A stretch of 38,723 nucleotides of DNA from Candidatus Omnitrophus sp. (GCA_020719005.1 DYQZ01000003.1:1-38723), one strand, 5' to 3'. Numbered from the stretch's first letter, positions 8,628 through 17,828 are shown. Notes: generated by a model not told the origin, from the sequence alone. Program-made: numbers and translations.

Positions 8628-10499
8628 ATGAAGTTCGTTAAGATATTTTTGATCGTATTAGCCGCTATTATTATCTTGATATCAGCGGGGTTGTTTTATT
8701 TTATTAAAACAGTTGATGTGAATAAGTATGTCCCTCAGATTGCCTCAGAAGTGAAAAAAGCGACGGGGCGCGGTCTTGTCATCGGGAAAGTCGGCATTGA
8801 GCTTTCATTCTCCAGGGGGCTTGTCCTGGATATCAATGGCATCACTCTTTCTGATGATCCGGCATTCTCATACAAACCGTTTGTCACGATTGATCGTGTT
8901 TCTTTGGGGTTGAGCCTTCGTCCTCTTATTATGGAACGCAAGATCCAGATAGCCCAAGTGACCATTACGCAGCCTAAGGTCGTGGTGATCCGTAACAAGG
9001 AAGGTCAGATCAATGCGGCATCCATGGCACAGCAGCCGGTCAAGGTCAATACTGATCCTGTGTATGATGAAGTTCACAAAGAAATGGCATTGCCCATTCT
9101 GCTCGTCGATGATCTGTTTGTTTCTAATGCCAGCGTGACCTATATTGATCAGACGTTCCCTGAGGAAATGAAGGTCGTTGTTGATAAGGCGGATATAACG
9201 ATCAAAGATCTTTCGTTAACAACACCATTTTCTTACGATCTTAAATTAGCAGCTTTTTCCAATGAACAGGATGTTGAGATCAAAGGGCGCGCACGTATTG
9301 ATCTTAAGGCGCAGGCTCTGGGCATTGAAGGGCTGTTGGTCGGTGTTGAGCTTGGGGAAGTGTCCATTGAGCAATTAACACAGTCGCTCGCTATGTTGAA
9401 GCCTGCTGGTTTGAAGGTCATGAAAGGCCGTGTTGATGTCGTGGTATCTGATGCCAGGGCAAGCGCCAAGGGCCTTGAGGATTTTCATGGTGAAGCCCGT
9501 ATGAAGAATGGATATATCGCCTCCACACTTTGTCCGATCCCGGCCGAAGATATAAAATTCCTGGTAAAGTTCGATCCTAAGAAGCTGTTCATTGATAGTC
9601 TAACAGCTGTGGTGGCTGGAGGGAATGTCGACGTGAATGGTATTGTTGATCAATATATGAGCCTTCCGGCCGTTGTCTTGAAAGCAAAAGTGGCTGATCT
9701 TCAGGTAAGAAATATTACGACAGCTTACAATTTACCGGTCAATGTTTCGGGCAAACTTACGGCTGAGGCGAACACCAGTTTTGCCGGGTTTACACCTGAT
9801 GGCATGCTGGTTTCCTTAAGAGGGGATCTTCAGGCAGACTTAAAAGAGGGTGTTGTTGAAGGGGAGAATTTCTTAAAGACAACCCTTGGGAATATACCCA
9901 TGCTGCCGAATTTGTTACAGGTTGTCTATGCGGATCTTCCTGCTGAAACAAGGGAAGACATCGACAAAGGAACAACGGTCATTGAAAGTGCCAATCTGAC
10001 TGCGCGTATGGAAGGTAAGGCTGTGACGGTCCGCGAGGCGAATATGACAAGCCGTGATCTGGCTGTTTCCGCGCGCGGGGTAGTGACGATGCTGGATAGT
10101 GTTAACATGAATGCGGATGTTGTGATGTCAAAAGAACTTTCCGCTGTTTTAACGAGAAAGGCTTCTGATCTGACGGCGCTTTCGAATGATGAAGGTAAGA
10201 TCTATATCCCGATAATGATATCCGGTCCTATCTTGAAACCACAAATACAGCCTGATATTGAATATCTTTCCAAAAAGTTGCTTATGGGGCGTGGCAAGAA
10301 AGAGCTTCTTTCTGTGATCGAAAAGAACCCTGAAGTGCAGGGGGTGTTGAATTCCCTGTTCGGTGGTTCTCGTGGACCGTCACAAGAGGCGGCTGCGGAC
10401 GGCTCTTCGAATACCTCTGGAACATCGTCGGAAGGCGATACGCAGACACAGAATAAGAAAACCGTGGACGCCTTGTTGAATTTGATATCAGGCAAATGA
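8628..10499 (+). CDS. AsmA-family envelope protein (623 aa)
   Basis: The start is ATG 8628, preceded by AAGGAG at 8614-8619; a GTG at 8619 is in frame but overlaps that site. An N-terminal membrane helix (residues 4-26) is followed by the typical AsmA N-domain: DVNKYVPQIASEVKKATGR, then a strand pattern ending in ISLSDDP-like and SLRPLIMERKIQIAQVTI motifs. A long all-beta region follows. The C-terminal AsmA-like region contains the recurrent pattern of Leu/Val strands and small turns (around residues 380-560). Ser/Gly/Thr-rich sequence near 585-610 precedes a short amphipathic end. AsmA proteins are inner-membrane anchored, periplasmic and linked to lipid transport or outer-membrane assembly; that role is inferred from the family. 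It fits a cluster of envelope scaffold proteins. Confidence 0.85.
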   Translation: MKFVKIFLIVLAAIIILISAGLFYFIKTVDVNKYVPQIASEVKKATGRGLVIGKVGIELSFSRGLVLDINGITLSDDPAFSYKPFVTIDRVSLGLSLRPLIMERKIQIAQVTITQPKVVVIRNKEGQINAASMAQQPVKVNTDPVYDEVHKEMALPILLVDDLFVSNASVTYIDQTFPEEMKVVVDKADITIKDLSLTTPFSYDLKLAAFSNEQDVEIKGRARIDLKAQALGIEGLLVGVELGEVSIEQLTQSLAMLKPAGLKVMKGRVDVVVSDARASAKGLEDFHGEARMKNGYIASTLCPIPAEDIKFLVKFDPKKLFIDSLTAVVAGGNVDVNGIVDQYMSLPAVVLKAKVADLQVRNITTAYNLPVNVSGKLTAEANTSFAGFTPDGMLVSLRGDLQADLKEGVVEGENFLKTTLGNIPMLPNLLQVVYADLPAETREDIDKGTTVIESANLTARMEGKAVTVREANMTSRDLAVSARGVVTMLDSVNMNADVVMSKELSAVLTRKASDLTALSNDEGKIYIPIMISGPILKPQIQPDIEYLSKKLLMGRGKKELLSVIEKNPEVQGVLNSLFGGSRGPSQEAAADGSSNTSGTSSEGDTQTQNKKTVDALLNLISGK

Positions 10500-10545
10500 C
10501 GGTTTTTATCCTTTTTATCGTAGGATAATGGTTTTTATCACCGTC
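10498..10545 (+). other. Nested inverted repeat after the AsmA-like gene, possible weak terminator or mRNA hairpin
   Basis: GACGGT (10498-10503) pairs with ACCGTC (10540-10545), and inside it TATCCT (10507-10512) pairs with AGGATA (10522-10527). The decamer GGTTTTTATC also occurs twice (10501-10510, 10530-10539). There is no clean U-tract directly after the stem, so termination is uncertain. Confidence 0.3.
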
Positions 10546-10646
10546 GAAATTTTCTCTTGTCATTCCTTAAGTCGGGGTCTATACTAGGAAAAATTTTCAG
10601 TCTTTCTTCTTATAACAACCAAAAATATAAGGTAGATACAGCGCGT

Positions 10647-11372
10647 ATGTCAAACGAAGCCAAGAAAAAAAAGACCTGGAGACTCATCTCAAGCATTGTG
10701 ATCGGGATCCTTGTGGTGGCATCGATCGTTTTGTGGGTGCTTAATTACCGCACACTTGAAACGATCACGCAGATGTCTGACAAGACGGCGACGACCCAGG
10801 CGGTCAACACACGCTATTATATGAATGAGTTCAAGGTGACGAAGATCGCCCTTGATGAAACGACGATCAAGCTGGAAGAAACGACCCGCGAGCTTGAGGC
10901 CGCGAATGCCGAACTTTCTACGACACGTACCGAACTTTCTTCTGTTCAGCAATTGAATGATCAATTCCGCACGGATATTCAGTCATTGGAGCGTTATAAA
11001 GCAAAAGCCATGGCTAAAGGTGAAGCACTTGAGACGATGATCAACAGTTTCAAGAAGAAGAACAAGGAAATGGACATCCAATTGCAAACCGTGCGCAAGG
11101 AACTTTCCACATTCCAGCCAGAGATCGGGGATGCCAATGAAGGCCGTTCTAAAGTTGCCTTGTTCAAGAATCATATCCGGATGGTAAAAAAGAATATGGG
11201 CGCCTTGAAAAAGCAGGCTCTTCAGCTGAAGATCGCGGCCCAGAAAGAACGCGACCGCTTGGAATCGTTGTACGGCAACGGCGGGTTTATGGTTAAAGAA
11301 GGGCAGAATAAATCGATCACTTCTTTTGACCAGAAAAAGGTCGAGATCAATGTGAAATTCATTAATAAGTAG
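10647..11372 (+). CDS. Membrane-anchored periplasmic coiled-coil protein (241 aa)
   Basis: The frame is open from a TTG at 10557, but ATG 10647 gives a sensible product: a short Lys-rich cytoplasmic start (MSNEAKKKKTWR), one membrane helix (about residues 15-35), then about 200 residues outside the membrane. Residues 60-190 have heptad-like Leu/Ile/Glu spacing, including repeated T-R-E-L and T-R-T-E-L segments, consistent with a long coiled coil. The C-terminus has a short predicted beta segment (KKVEINVKFINK). I recognise no family. A strong terminator follows directly, so this is the last gene of the cluster that starts with the giant TPR protein. Confidence 0.75.
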   Translation: MSNEAKKKKTWRLISSIVIGILVVASIVLWVLNYRTLETITQMSDKTATTQAVNTRYYMNEFKVTKIALDETTIKLEETTRELEAANAELSTTRTELSSVQQLNDQFRTDIQSLERYKAKAMAKGEALETMINSFKKKNKEMDIQLQTVRKELSTFQPEIGDANEGRSKVALFKNHIRMVKKNMGALKKQALQLKIAAQKERDRLESLYGNGGFMVKEGQNKSITSFDQKKVEINVKFINK

Positions 11373-11394
11373 TTTTTATAGGTTTGGTGCGGTG

Positions 11395-11433
11395 AAGAAC
11401 GAAGTTGTCACATAACAACTTCGTTCTTTTTTT
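11395..11433 (+). terminator. Strong rho-independent terminator
   Basis: A perfect 14-bp stem (AAGAACGAAGTTGT at 11395-11408 with its complement at 11415-11428) closes a 6-nt loop and runs into seven consecutive T residues (11427-11433). It ends the cluster upstream and lies just before the metallopeptidase gene. Confidence 0.92.
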
Positions 11434-11451
11434 GTAGTGAGTTCTTATCTT

Positions 11452-12183
11452 ATGATGATAATTGATATTCCTTCTGGTCCATTGAATGTAGCGGTCATTC
11501 GTTCACGCCGGCGGACATCTCAGATATCTATTGGGCAGGATGGCCAGGTTGTTTTTAGAGCGCCTGCAGCGCTCACAGATGAGCGTATCGAACGCTTTAT
11601 CCGTCAAAAGACCGCATGGATCGAGCGTGTTCGTAACAAGATGCTGTCGCGTTCTGTAATACGCGCGCTGCCTGAATATAAAGACGGCGGTGTATTTTTT
11701 CTTTTGGGAGAACAGAGACGGCTGTGTATCCAAAAAGGGACGTTGGCATGGCCCAGATTTGAACCAACGTTATCAGGATGGGATCTTTTTGTCCCCACTG
11801 ATTGGGATGAAGAAACGGTCTCTTTGCAAGCGAAAAGATCGTTGGAGTTGTGGTATCGCAGGGAAGCTGAGACGTATTTTCCCTACCGTCTGGCTTTCTG
11901 GTCAGCGCGCATGGCGATCGTGATGCCCACGCTAACACTGCGAGTTCAACAAAGGCTGTGGGGTAGTTGCAATAGCCGCCGCCATGCTGTCAATTTGAAC
12001 AGAAAACTGATCGCTTTCCCTGTCGATGTCATTGATTATGTGGTGATCCATGAGTTGTGTCATTTACGTTTTGCGGATCATTCCGCGCGGTTCTGGAAAG
12101 AAGTAATGGTCTGGTGCCCTTTGTTCCGTCAGCATCGTGAATGGTTAAAGAAGGATGCATTAAGATATGTGAGCCCTCTATGA
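11452..12183 (+). CDS. YgjP-like (DUF45) zinc metallopeptidase
   Basis: The zinc-binding signature VIHELCHLRFADHSARFWKEV is near the C-terminus (broken here as HELCH, then HSARFW): two His and Glu of HExxH, with a third His downstream. This is the hallmark of the YgjP/DUF45 family. Upstream, QQRLWGSCNSRR matches the family's conserved GSC segment, and the N-terminus carries the RRRTSQISI strand usual in these proteins. The length (about 243 aa) is normal. An in-frame GTG at 11437 is possible but lies just after the terminator; ATG 11452 or 11455 is more likely. The stop overlaps the next ATG (ATGA), so the DUF167 gene is translationally coupled. The cytoplasmic substrate is unknown. Confidence 0.85.
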   Translation: MMIIDIPSGPLNVAVIRSRRRTSQISIGQDGQVVFRAPAALTDERIERFIRQKTAWIERVRNKMLSRSVIRALPEYKDGGVFFLLGEQRRLCIQKGTLAWPRFEPTLSGWDLFVPTDWDEETVSLQAKRSLELWYRREAETYFPYRLAFWSARMAIVMPTLTLRVQQRLWGSCNSRRHAVNLNRKLIAFPVDVIDYVVIHELCHLRFADHSARFWKEVMVWCPLFRQHREWLKKDALRYVSPL

Positions 12184-12401
12184 AGGTGAACGTCAAGGTC
12201 ATCCCAGGGGCGAAAAGAGATCTTTTAAAAGAAGAAGAGAATGGCATCAAAGTGTATTTGACCGCTCCAGCCGTTGATGGAAAAGCAAACGAAGCCTTGA
12301 TCGGACTTTTGGCGGAACATTACGGGGTTCGGCAAAGAGAGATAGAGATAACAAAGGGATTGAAAAGCAGAAATAAAGTCATTATTATAAATGACCATTA
12401 A
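12180..12401 (+). CDS. DUF167/YggU family protein (73 aa)
   Basis: The product begins MKVNVKVIPGAKRDLL and continues through VYLTAPAVDGKANEALIGLLAEH to a Lys-rich strand (GLKSRNKVIII). This is the conserved DUF167 fold core, including P-G-A-K and A-P-x-V-D-G-K-A-N. The family is a small alpha/beta protein of unknown function. An earlier in-frame ATG at 12141 would extend it by 13 residues, but family alignment and the ATGA overlap with the metallopeptidase stop support 12180. Length is normal for the family. Confidence 0.88.
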   Translation: MKVNVKVIPGAKRDLLKEEENGIKVYLTAPAVDGKANEALIGLLAEHYGVRQREIEITKGLKSRNKVIIINDH

Positions 12402-12451
12402 ATTAATAATGCCAAGGTTACGGCAAATACAATTAAAAACATGAGGGTGTG

Positions 12452-12904
12452 ATGACACTAGAAGAACAGATCAATAAAGATTATATTCAGGCCATGAAAG
12501 AAAGAAATACCGTTAAATCTGGAACGGTGAATTATTTGCGCGCCATGATCAAACAGGTCAAGGTGGACACACGCGCTGAGGCGATGAGTGATGCTGATGT
12601 CATTGCTATTATTAAGAAACAGATCAAACAGCGTCAAGACTCGATCGAACAGTTCGAAAAAGGCGGACGTGCAGACCTTGCTGATAAAGAAAAAGTTGAA
12701 CTCGCGATCATGAAGGTATATTTGCCTGCTGAAATGGCTGTTGATGAGATCCAAGCTCTGATCGTAGAGGCCATTAAAGAAAGCGGAGCCTCATCTGTAA
12801 AAGATATAGGGGCTGTGATGAAACTCGTACGGGATAAAGCCGCAGGGCGCGCGGATGGAAAATTGATGAGCGAACTTGTAAAAGAAAAATTGGCATCCTT
12901 GTAA
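12452..12904 (+). CDS. yqeY: GatB/YqeY domain protein
   Basis: The protein matches YqeY along its whole length (150 aa): LEEQINKDYIQAMKERNTVK at the start, YLRAMIKQ, RQDSIEQFEKGGRADLADKE in the middle, KVYLPAEM, and the C-terminal GAVMKLVRDKAAGRADGK. YqeY is related to the tail domain of the amidotransferase subunit GatB, which contacts tRNA, but its own function is not established. A GAGGG lies close before the start; GTG 12449 directly precedes ATG 12452. It is often found beside translation or rpsU-dnaG genes; here it sits in a housekeeping run. Confidence 0.9.
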   Translation: MTLEEQINKDYIQAMKERNTVKSGTVNYLRAMIKQVKVDTRAEAMSDADVIAIIKKQIKQRQDSIEQFEKGGRADLADKEKVELAIMKVYLPAEMAVDEIQALIVEAIKESGASSVKDIGAVMKLVRDKAAGRADGKLMSELVKEKLASL

Positions 12905-12914
12905 AAAGGGATCG

Positions 12915-15900
12915 ATGTTTTCGGTAGAGAGACGGTCGTTAAAATTAATCATGGGCAATATTATGAGATCTACAGCGCAGTATTCTTTAGGGCAGGATGG
13001 GAGTTTTGTTATTTCAGACCCGCAGTCAACAAAGCCGTTCTCGAACTTCTTTCCTGGGATCTCAGGGGAATGGGGCATCCCGATGTGGGTGTTCTACGTT
13101 AATCGCGGTCAGGGGATCGCGTCTTTTGGTATCGAGTCTAAAGATAAAGCTATCCTTGAGTTCCAACCTGCCAATAAAGCCTACCGTCTGACGAGCACAC
13201 AGGGTTTTCGCACGTTCCTTAAGGTGACAAAAGCCGGGCAGGTGAAGGCGTATGAACCTTTTTCAAATCCAGCCGCCTCGCCGTATAAAGTATCACAGAC
13301 AATGAAGATGACCTCTTATGACCTTACGTTGGAAGAAGTGAACACAACGCTCGGGCTTGTTGTGAGTGTGAATTATTTCACCATGCCAGAGGAATCTTTT
13401 GCCGGCATTGTTCGCCGGGTGAGCGTTAAGAATATTTCCAAGAAGGCGCTTTCTGTTGAAATGATCGATGGTCTTCCGGTCATCACACCTTATGGCCAGA
13501 ATGATTGGGTCATGAAGAATATGTGCCGCACCATCGAGGCATGGTATAAGGTGAGGAACCTTGATAATAAGGCGCCGTATTTTCAGCTGGATGTCGAGGC
13601 CGCTGATGTGCCGCAAGTCAATCATATCAAGGAAGGAAATTTCTATTTTGCTTTTGACCCGTCAGTTAAAGCAGGGGCATTGCTTGATCCTGTCGTCGAG
13701 GCAGCATTGGTCTTTGGTCAGGCGACGGATCTTGGTATTGCAACGCGTTTCCTGGCAGAAAAGAAATTCACTCTCCCGCGTGTTCAGCAGACGGACAATC
13801 GCACGCCCTCTGCGATGTGTTTCACACGATTCACACTGAATGCGGGCCGGATGAAAGAGATCTTGAGTGTGGTCGGTTTCTCCCGTAGTGTCGATGAATT
13901 GCGCGCTACGGTCAAGAAAGTAACGGCAAAAGGTTTTATTGAACAAAAGAGCGCCCGCAATCGTGCGATCATTGAGGGGATCAAGGCTCTTTCCTTTACG
14001 CATTCGAGCTGTGAGGCGTTCAATGCCTACGCTGGCCAGACATTTTTGGATAATGTTCTTCGCGGAGGCCTTCCAACGAGCCTTAAGACAAGCGAAGGCC
14101 CGGCGGTGTTCAATGTCTTTAGCCGTAAGCACGGGGACCTGGAACGTGATTATAATGCTTTTCGTCTTTCTGCCACGTTCCTTTCTCAAGGGAACGGGAA
14201 TTACCGTGATGTGAACCAGAACCGGCGCAACGATACCTGGTTCAACCCGGACCTTAAAGAAAATGCGGTTGTGAATTTCTTCAGTCTTTCCCAGGCCGAC
14301 GGATATAACCCGCTTGTTGTCTGTGGAATGGCTTTTATTGCGGATGACGTTCAAAAGACCGAAGCCTTGGTTGACAAATTCGTTAAGTCAGGCGACGCAA
14401 AAGCACTGGCCGCCTTCTTGAAAAAAGGCTTCATGCCTGGAGATCTTTTCAATTTTATTACGGATAAAGGCATTGTGCTGAAATGTTCTCCGCGCGCTTT
14501 CCTTGCGGAAGTCCTCGGTGTATGTCAGAAATTCGAGACCGCGGTGCACGGCGAAGGCTTTTGGTCAGATCATTGGACTTATAATCTGGATTTGGTCGAA
14601 AGTTATTTGTCTCTTTATCCCGAGAATTTGAACGAGATCCTTATCAATAAGAAAGATTTTACGTTCTATCATAATGCGGTTTATGTTCGTCCCCGGGATG
14701 AGCGTTATATCCTGACCTCACGCGGAGTGCGTCAATATGATTCTTTGCATGAAGGGAAAGAGGATAAGGACCGTGGCCATAAATTACGCGTGCGTCATGG
14801 TCAGGGAGAGGTTTATCATACAAATCTTCTGGTAAAGGTCCTGTGTCTTGTTGCTAACAAAGTGGCCACGCTTGACCCGAGCGGTATTGGTGTGGAGATG
14901 GAGGCAAACAAGCCGAATTGGTATGATTCGCTCAATGGGCTTCCCGGGCTTTTGGGCTCATCGATCTCGGAAACATTTGAGATCAAGCGTTTTGCTTTGT
15001 TTGCGCTCGAGGCATTGGACCAGCTTGCTGTTAATGCCGGAGAGGCAACGCCTATTTTTGAAGAATTGTTTCTCTTTATTGAGGAGCTGAATGACATTCT
15101 CGGCGAGAAATTGAACGATCTTGATTATTGGAAAAGATCCAATACGATCAAGGAGGAATATCGCCGCAAGGTACGTGCAGGTATCAGTGGGGTGGAAAAA
15201 GAGTTTTCCTTATGTGATGTCAGATCGTTCCTGCAGGCGGTGGTCAGCAAGATCGATACCGCTGTTGCAAAAGCAAAACGGCCGGATGGTCTTTTCGCGA
15301 CATATTATTATCATAAAGTGACGCGGCATGAGTTGGTCGACGGAGTGGCTCCTTCAAAGGAAGGTGTTCATGTGCGTCCTTTGGCGTTCGAACGTCATGA
15401 TATGCCGATCTTTCTCGAGGGGTTTGTTCATGCTTTGCGTTCCGAGCAGGATCCCGCATGTGCCCTCTCACTTCACACCAAGGTCAAACAAAGCGCGCTT
15501 TATGACAAGACGCTTAAGATGTATACGTTAAATGCAGACTTGAGTTCAGAGACCGAGGAAATTGGCCGTACACGGGTGTTCCCGCGTGGTTGGCTTGAGA
15601 ACGGTTCGATATGGCTTCACATGGAGTATAAATATCTTCTGGAACTGTTGCGTCGCGGATTGTATCCTGAATTCCACGAGGCACTCGAGACATGTTGTGT
15701 TGCTTTCATGGATCCTGCACGTTATGGACGGAGCATTCTCGAGAATTCTTCTTTCATTGTGCCAAGCACTCATTCAGATAAAAACCTTCATGGTCAAGGG
15801 AATGTGGCACGTCTTTCAGGTAGTACCGCTGAATTCATTCATATGTGGATGATGATGAATGTCGGCGACCGACCGTTCCGTTTATCTGATCAGGGCGCGT

Positions 15901-16232
15901 TGGCGTTGACGTTCAAACCCGTCCTGAAGGGGTGGATGTTCACGACAGAAAAACGGCAGGTCGAACTTTTTGTGTTGTCAGGGAAGTCGGAGAAAATAGA
16001 GCTTCCTCAGAATACGTATGCATTTAATTTCATGGGGCGTGTACTGGTGGTGTATCATAATCAGGCACGTAAAGATACTTTCGGGAACAAAGCGGCTTGC
16101 GTTTCACGTGTTGCATTGCATTATACGGGTAAGAAAAAACCCGTTATTATTCATGGAGCACAGATCAAGGCATCTGCTGCGGAAGATGTCCGCAGTGGCA
16201 AAGTCGCACGCATTGATGTTTGGATGGAATAA
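12915..16232 (+). CDS. Cellobiose-phosphorylase-like (GH94-related) carbohydrate-active protein
   Basis: This 1,105-aa protein resembles the large cytoplasmic proteins annotated as cellobiose phosphorylase-like (COG3459 type). The N-terminal beta-sandwich region has FSNFFPGISGEWGIPMWVFY and a NRGQGIASFG motif. The central (alpha/alpha)-barrel-like part contains EGFWSDHWTYNLDLVESYL. The end carries ARLSGSTAEFIHMW and a beta-rich cap. I do not see the GDWND-type segment that holds the catalytic Asp in classical GH94 enzymes, so the exact reaction is uncertain. It lacks a signal peptide and is likely cytoplasmic. Start choice is uncertain: ATG 12915 is 10 nt after the yqeY stop, while 12951 or 12963 fit the family N-terminus better. 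It is 3 nt from gcvT, so co-transcription is likely. Confidence 0.6.
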   Translation: MFSVERRSLKLIMGNIMRSTAQYSLGQDGSFVISDPQSTKPFSNFFPGISGEWGIPMWVFYVNRGQGIASFGIESKDKAILEFQPANKAYRLTSTQGFRTFLKVTKAGQVKAYEPFSNPAASPYKVSQTMKMTSYDLTLEEVNTTLGLVVSVNYFTMPEESFAGIVRRVSVKNISKKALSVEMIDGLPVITPYGQNDWVMKNMCRTIEAWYKVRNLDNKAPYFQLDVEAADVPQVNHIKEGNFYFAFDPSVKAGALLDPVVEAALVFGQATDLGIATRFLAEKKFTLPRVQQTDNRTPSAMCFTRFTLNAGRMKEILSVVGFSRSVDELRATVKKVTAKGFIEQKSARNRAIIEGIKALSFTHSSCEAFNAYAGQTFLDNVLRGGLPTSLKTSEGPAVFNVFSRKHGDLERDYNAFRLSATFLSQGNGNYRDVNQNRRNDTWFNPDLKENAVVNFFSLSQADGYNPLVVCGMAFIADDVQKTEALVDKFVKSGDAKALAAFLKKGFMPGDLFNFITDKGIVLKCSPRAFLAEVLGVCQKFETAVHGEGFWSDHWTYNLDLVESYLSLYPENLNEILINKKDFTFYHNAVYVRPRDERYILTSRGVRQYDSLHEGKEDKDRGHKLRVRHGQGEVYHTNLLVKVLCLVANKVATLDPSGIGVEMEANKPNWYDSLNGLPGLLGSSISETFEIKRFALFALEALDQLAVNAGEATPIFEELFLFIEELNDILGEKLNDLDYWKRSNTIKEEYRRKVRAGISGVEKEFSLCDVRSFLQAVVSKIDTAVAKAKRPDGLFATYYYHKVTRHELVDGVAPSKEGVHVRPLAFERHDMPIFLEGFVHALRSEQDPACALSLHTKVKQSALYDKTLKMYTLNADLSSETEEIGRTRVFPRGWLENGSIWLHMEYKYLLELLRRGLYPEFHEALETCCVAFMDPARYGRSILENSSFIVPSTHSDKNLHGQGNVARLSGSTAEFIHMWMMMNVGDRPFRLSDQGALALTFKPVLKGWMFTTEKRQVELFVLSGKSEKIELPQNTYAFNFMGRVLVVYHNQARKDTFGNKAACVSRVALHYTGKKKPVIIHGAQIKASAAEDVRSGKVARIDVWME

Positions 16233-16235
16233 CAC

Positions 16236-17324
16236 ATGGCGCATCACACACCGTTACACGATACACATATTAAACTTGGCGCAAAGATGGTTGATTTCGC
16301 GGGCTGGGATATGCCTGTTCAGTATCCAGATGGGATATTGAAAGAGCATGATGCCAACCGTAAAGGCGTCTCGATCTTTGATTGCTCTCATATGGGGGAG
16401 TTCATCATTGAGGGGGATCACGCAGAGAAAGACCTTGAGCGTATTGTGACGCAATCGATCACAGGGATGCCTATCAAAACATGCCGTTATGGGATGATGT
16501 TAAATGACAAGGGCGGTGTGGTGGATGATCTGATCGTCTATCGCATGACAGACAAGGTCTGGATGCTTGTTGTTAATGCGGCCAATATTGCCAAAGACCG
16601 CCGCAATATCCTTAAGCATATCGCGCGCAGTGTCCGTTTCCATGATATTTCAACGCGCACGGCTAAGCTCGATGTTCAGGGGCCTTTGTCGCGCGAGGTC
16701 CTGCTTCAGTTGTTGCCGGGGATCGAGAAACTTGAATATTATGCGTTTGACGAATTTGATCTTTGCGGCGAGCGGGTGATCGTCAGCCGTACAGGCTACA
16801 CCGGAGAGCTTGGTTTTGAGATCTATTGCCCGTGGGACACAGCACAAAAAGTCTGGGATGCTGTGTTGGCCGATAGTCGTGTGAAGCCGACGGGACTTGG
16901 GGTTCGGGATGTGTTACGTATTGAGGCGACGTATCCTTTGTACGGCCATGAATTATCCGATACGATCTCCCCTTTAGAGGCCGGACTAAAGCGTTTTGTT
17001 GATATGAATAAAGATTTTGTCGGCAAGCCCGCGCTTCTAAAGACGCAGGAAGAGGGGCTTCCTCGTTCTTTGGTCTGTTTTGTTTCAGAGAACCGGCGTG
17101 CGCCGCGTGCGGAGCATAAGATCTTCACCTCTGACGGTGTAGAGGCAGGGGATGTGGTCAGCGGAACGTTCTCGCCTGCCCTTGGGCGTGGCATTGGTAT
17201 TGGTTTTCTTAAAAAAGAGTTTACGAGCATGGGGAAAAATATTATATTTGGGGATACAAAGTTAAAGGCGAATGCAGAGATCGTTCCACGCCCGTTCTAT
17301 AAAGAGGGTTCGTTAAAAAAGTAA
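16236..17324 (+). CDS. gcvT: Aminomethyltransferase, glycine cleavage T-protein
   Basis: The 362-aa product has all landmarks of GcvT: TPLHDTHIKLGAKMVDFAGW at the N-terminus, FDCSHMGE, a GGVVDDLIVY motif (residues 93-102, with the conserved Asp), SRTGYTGELGFEIY, and GLGVRDVLRIEATYPLYGHE. The enzyme takes the aminomethyl group from lipoylated H-protein and makes methylene-tetrahydrofolate plus ammonia. It starts 3 nt after the previous gene and is followed by gcvH, so it is the first gene of the glycine-cleavage block. There is no room for a glycine riboswitch upstream of it. Confidence 0.96.
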   Translation: MAHHTPLHDTHIKLGAKMVDFAGWDMPVQYPDGILKEHDANRKGVSIFDCSHMGEFIIEGDHAEKDLERIVTQSITGMPIKTCRYGMMLNDKGGVVDDLIVYRMTDKVWMLVVNAANIAKDRRNILKHIARSVRFHDISTRTAKLDVQGPLSREVLLQLLPGIEKLEYYAFDEFDLCGERVIVSRTGYTGELGFEIYCPWDTAQKVWDAVLADSRVKPTGLGVRDVLRIEATYPLYGHELSDTISPLEAGLKRFVDMNKDFVGKPALLKTQEEGLPRSLVCFVSENRRAPRAEHKIFTSDGVEAGDVVSGTFSPALGRGIGIGFLKKEFTSMGKNIIFGDTKLKANAEIVPRPFYKEGSLKK

Positions 17325-17358
17325 TTTATATTTATTATTCCTAATAAAGAGAGGCCGT

Positions 17359-17778
17359 ATGGATATTATTAATCATTACCTTTACACCAAAGAACACGAG
17401 TGGATCGACATCGACGGAAAGACGGCGACGGTCGGAATTACGGATTATGCGCAGTCGGCGCTTGGTGATATTACGTATGTTGAGTTGCCAGGGATCGATG
17501 GTCAGGTCGAGCAGTTCGAACAGTTGACCGCGCTGGAATCGGTAAAGTCCGCCAGTGATATCTTTTCTCCCGTATCAGGCAAGATCCTCGAGGTCAATGA
17601 TGAGCTTACGGATGACCCGGGCCTCATCAACCGTGATCCATATGAAAAAGGATGGATCGCCAAGGTTGAGATATCCGACGAAGAAGAGGCCTCTAATTTG
17701 ATGACGGCGGATGAATATCGCAGTTATCTAGAAAGTCTTGATCGTAATGACGGCGGAGCGGCTGAAGCCGAGGAATAG
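17359..17778 (+). CDS. gcvH: Glycine cleavage H-protein (lipoyl carrier)
   Basis: The start has a good Shine-Dalgarno (AGAGAGG). Residues YTKEHEWIDIDG, VGITDYAQSALGDITYVELP and the lipoylation loop LESVKSASDIFSPVSG identify GcvH; Lys63 is the expected lipoylated residue. The protein (139 aa) is slightly longer than usual because of an acidic tail (GGAAEAEE). It shuttles the aminomethyl group between the P- and T-proteins and is presumably modified by the ligase encoded at the end of the same block. Confidence 0.97.
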   Translation: MDIINHYLYTKEHEWIDIDGKTATVGITDYAQSALGDITYVELPGIDGQVEQFEQLTALESVKSASDIFSPVSGKILEVNDELTDDPGLINRDPYEKGWIAKVEISDEEEASNLMTADEYRSYLESLDRNDGGAAEAEE

Positions 17779-17787
17779 TTCCCTTTT

Positions 17788-17806
17788 AGGACGCTGCAGT
17801 CCTTTT
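17788..17806 (+). other. Small hairpin between gcvH and gcvPA
   Basis: AGGAC (17788-17792) and GTCCT (17799-17803) can pair around a 6-nt loop and are followed by four T residues. The stem is only 5 bp, so at most it is a weak attenuator or an mRNA-processing element between the two genes. Confidence 0.25.
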
Positions 17807-17828
17807 CTAATTGTTGCAAGGATTTTTC

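Noticed and set aside
13662-14354. 230-aa minus-strand open frame inside the GH94-like gene
   Set aside because: No recognisable domain and no ribosome site; it overlaps a conserved coding region on the plus strand.
16200-16260. Glycine riboswitch before gcvT
   Set aside because: Only 3 nt separate gcvT from the previous gene, so there is no leader region for one.
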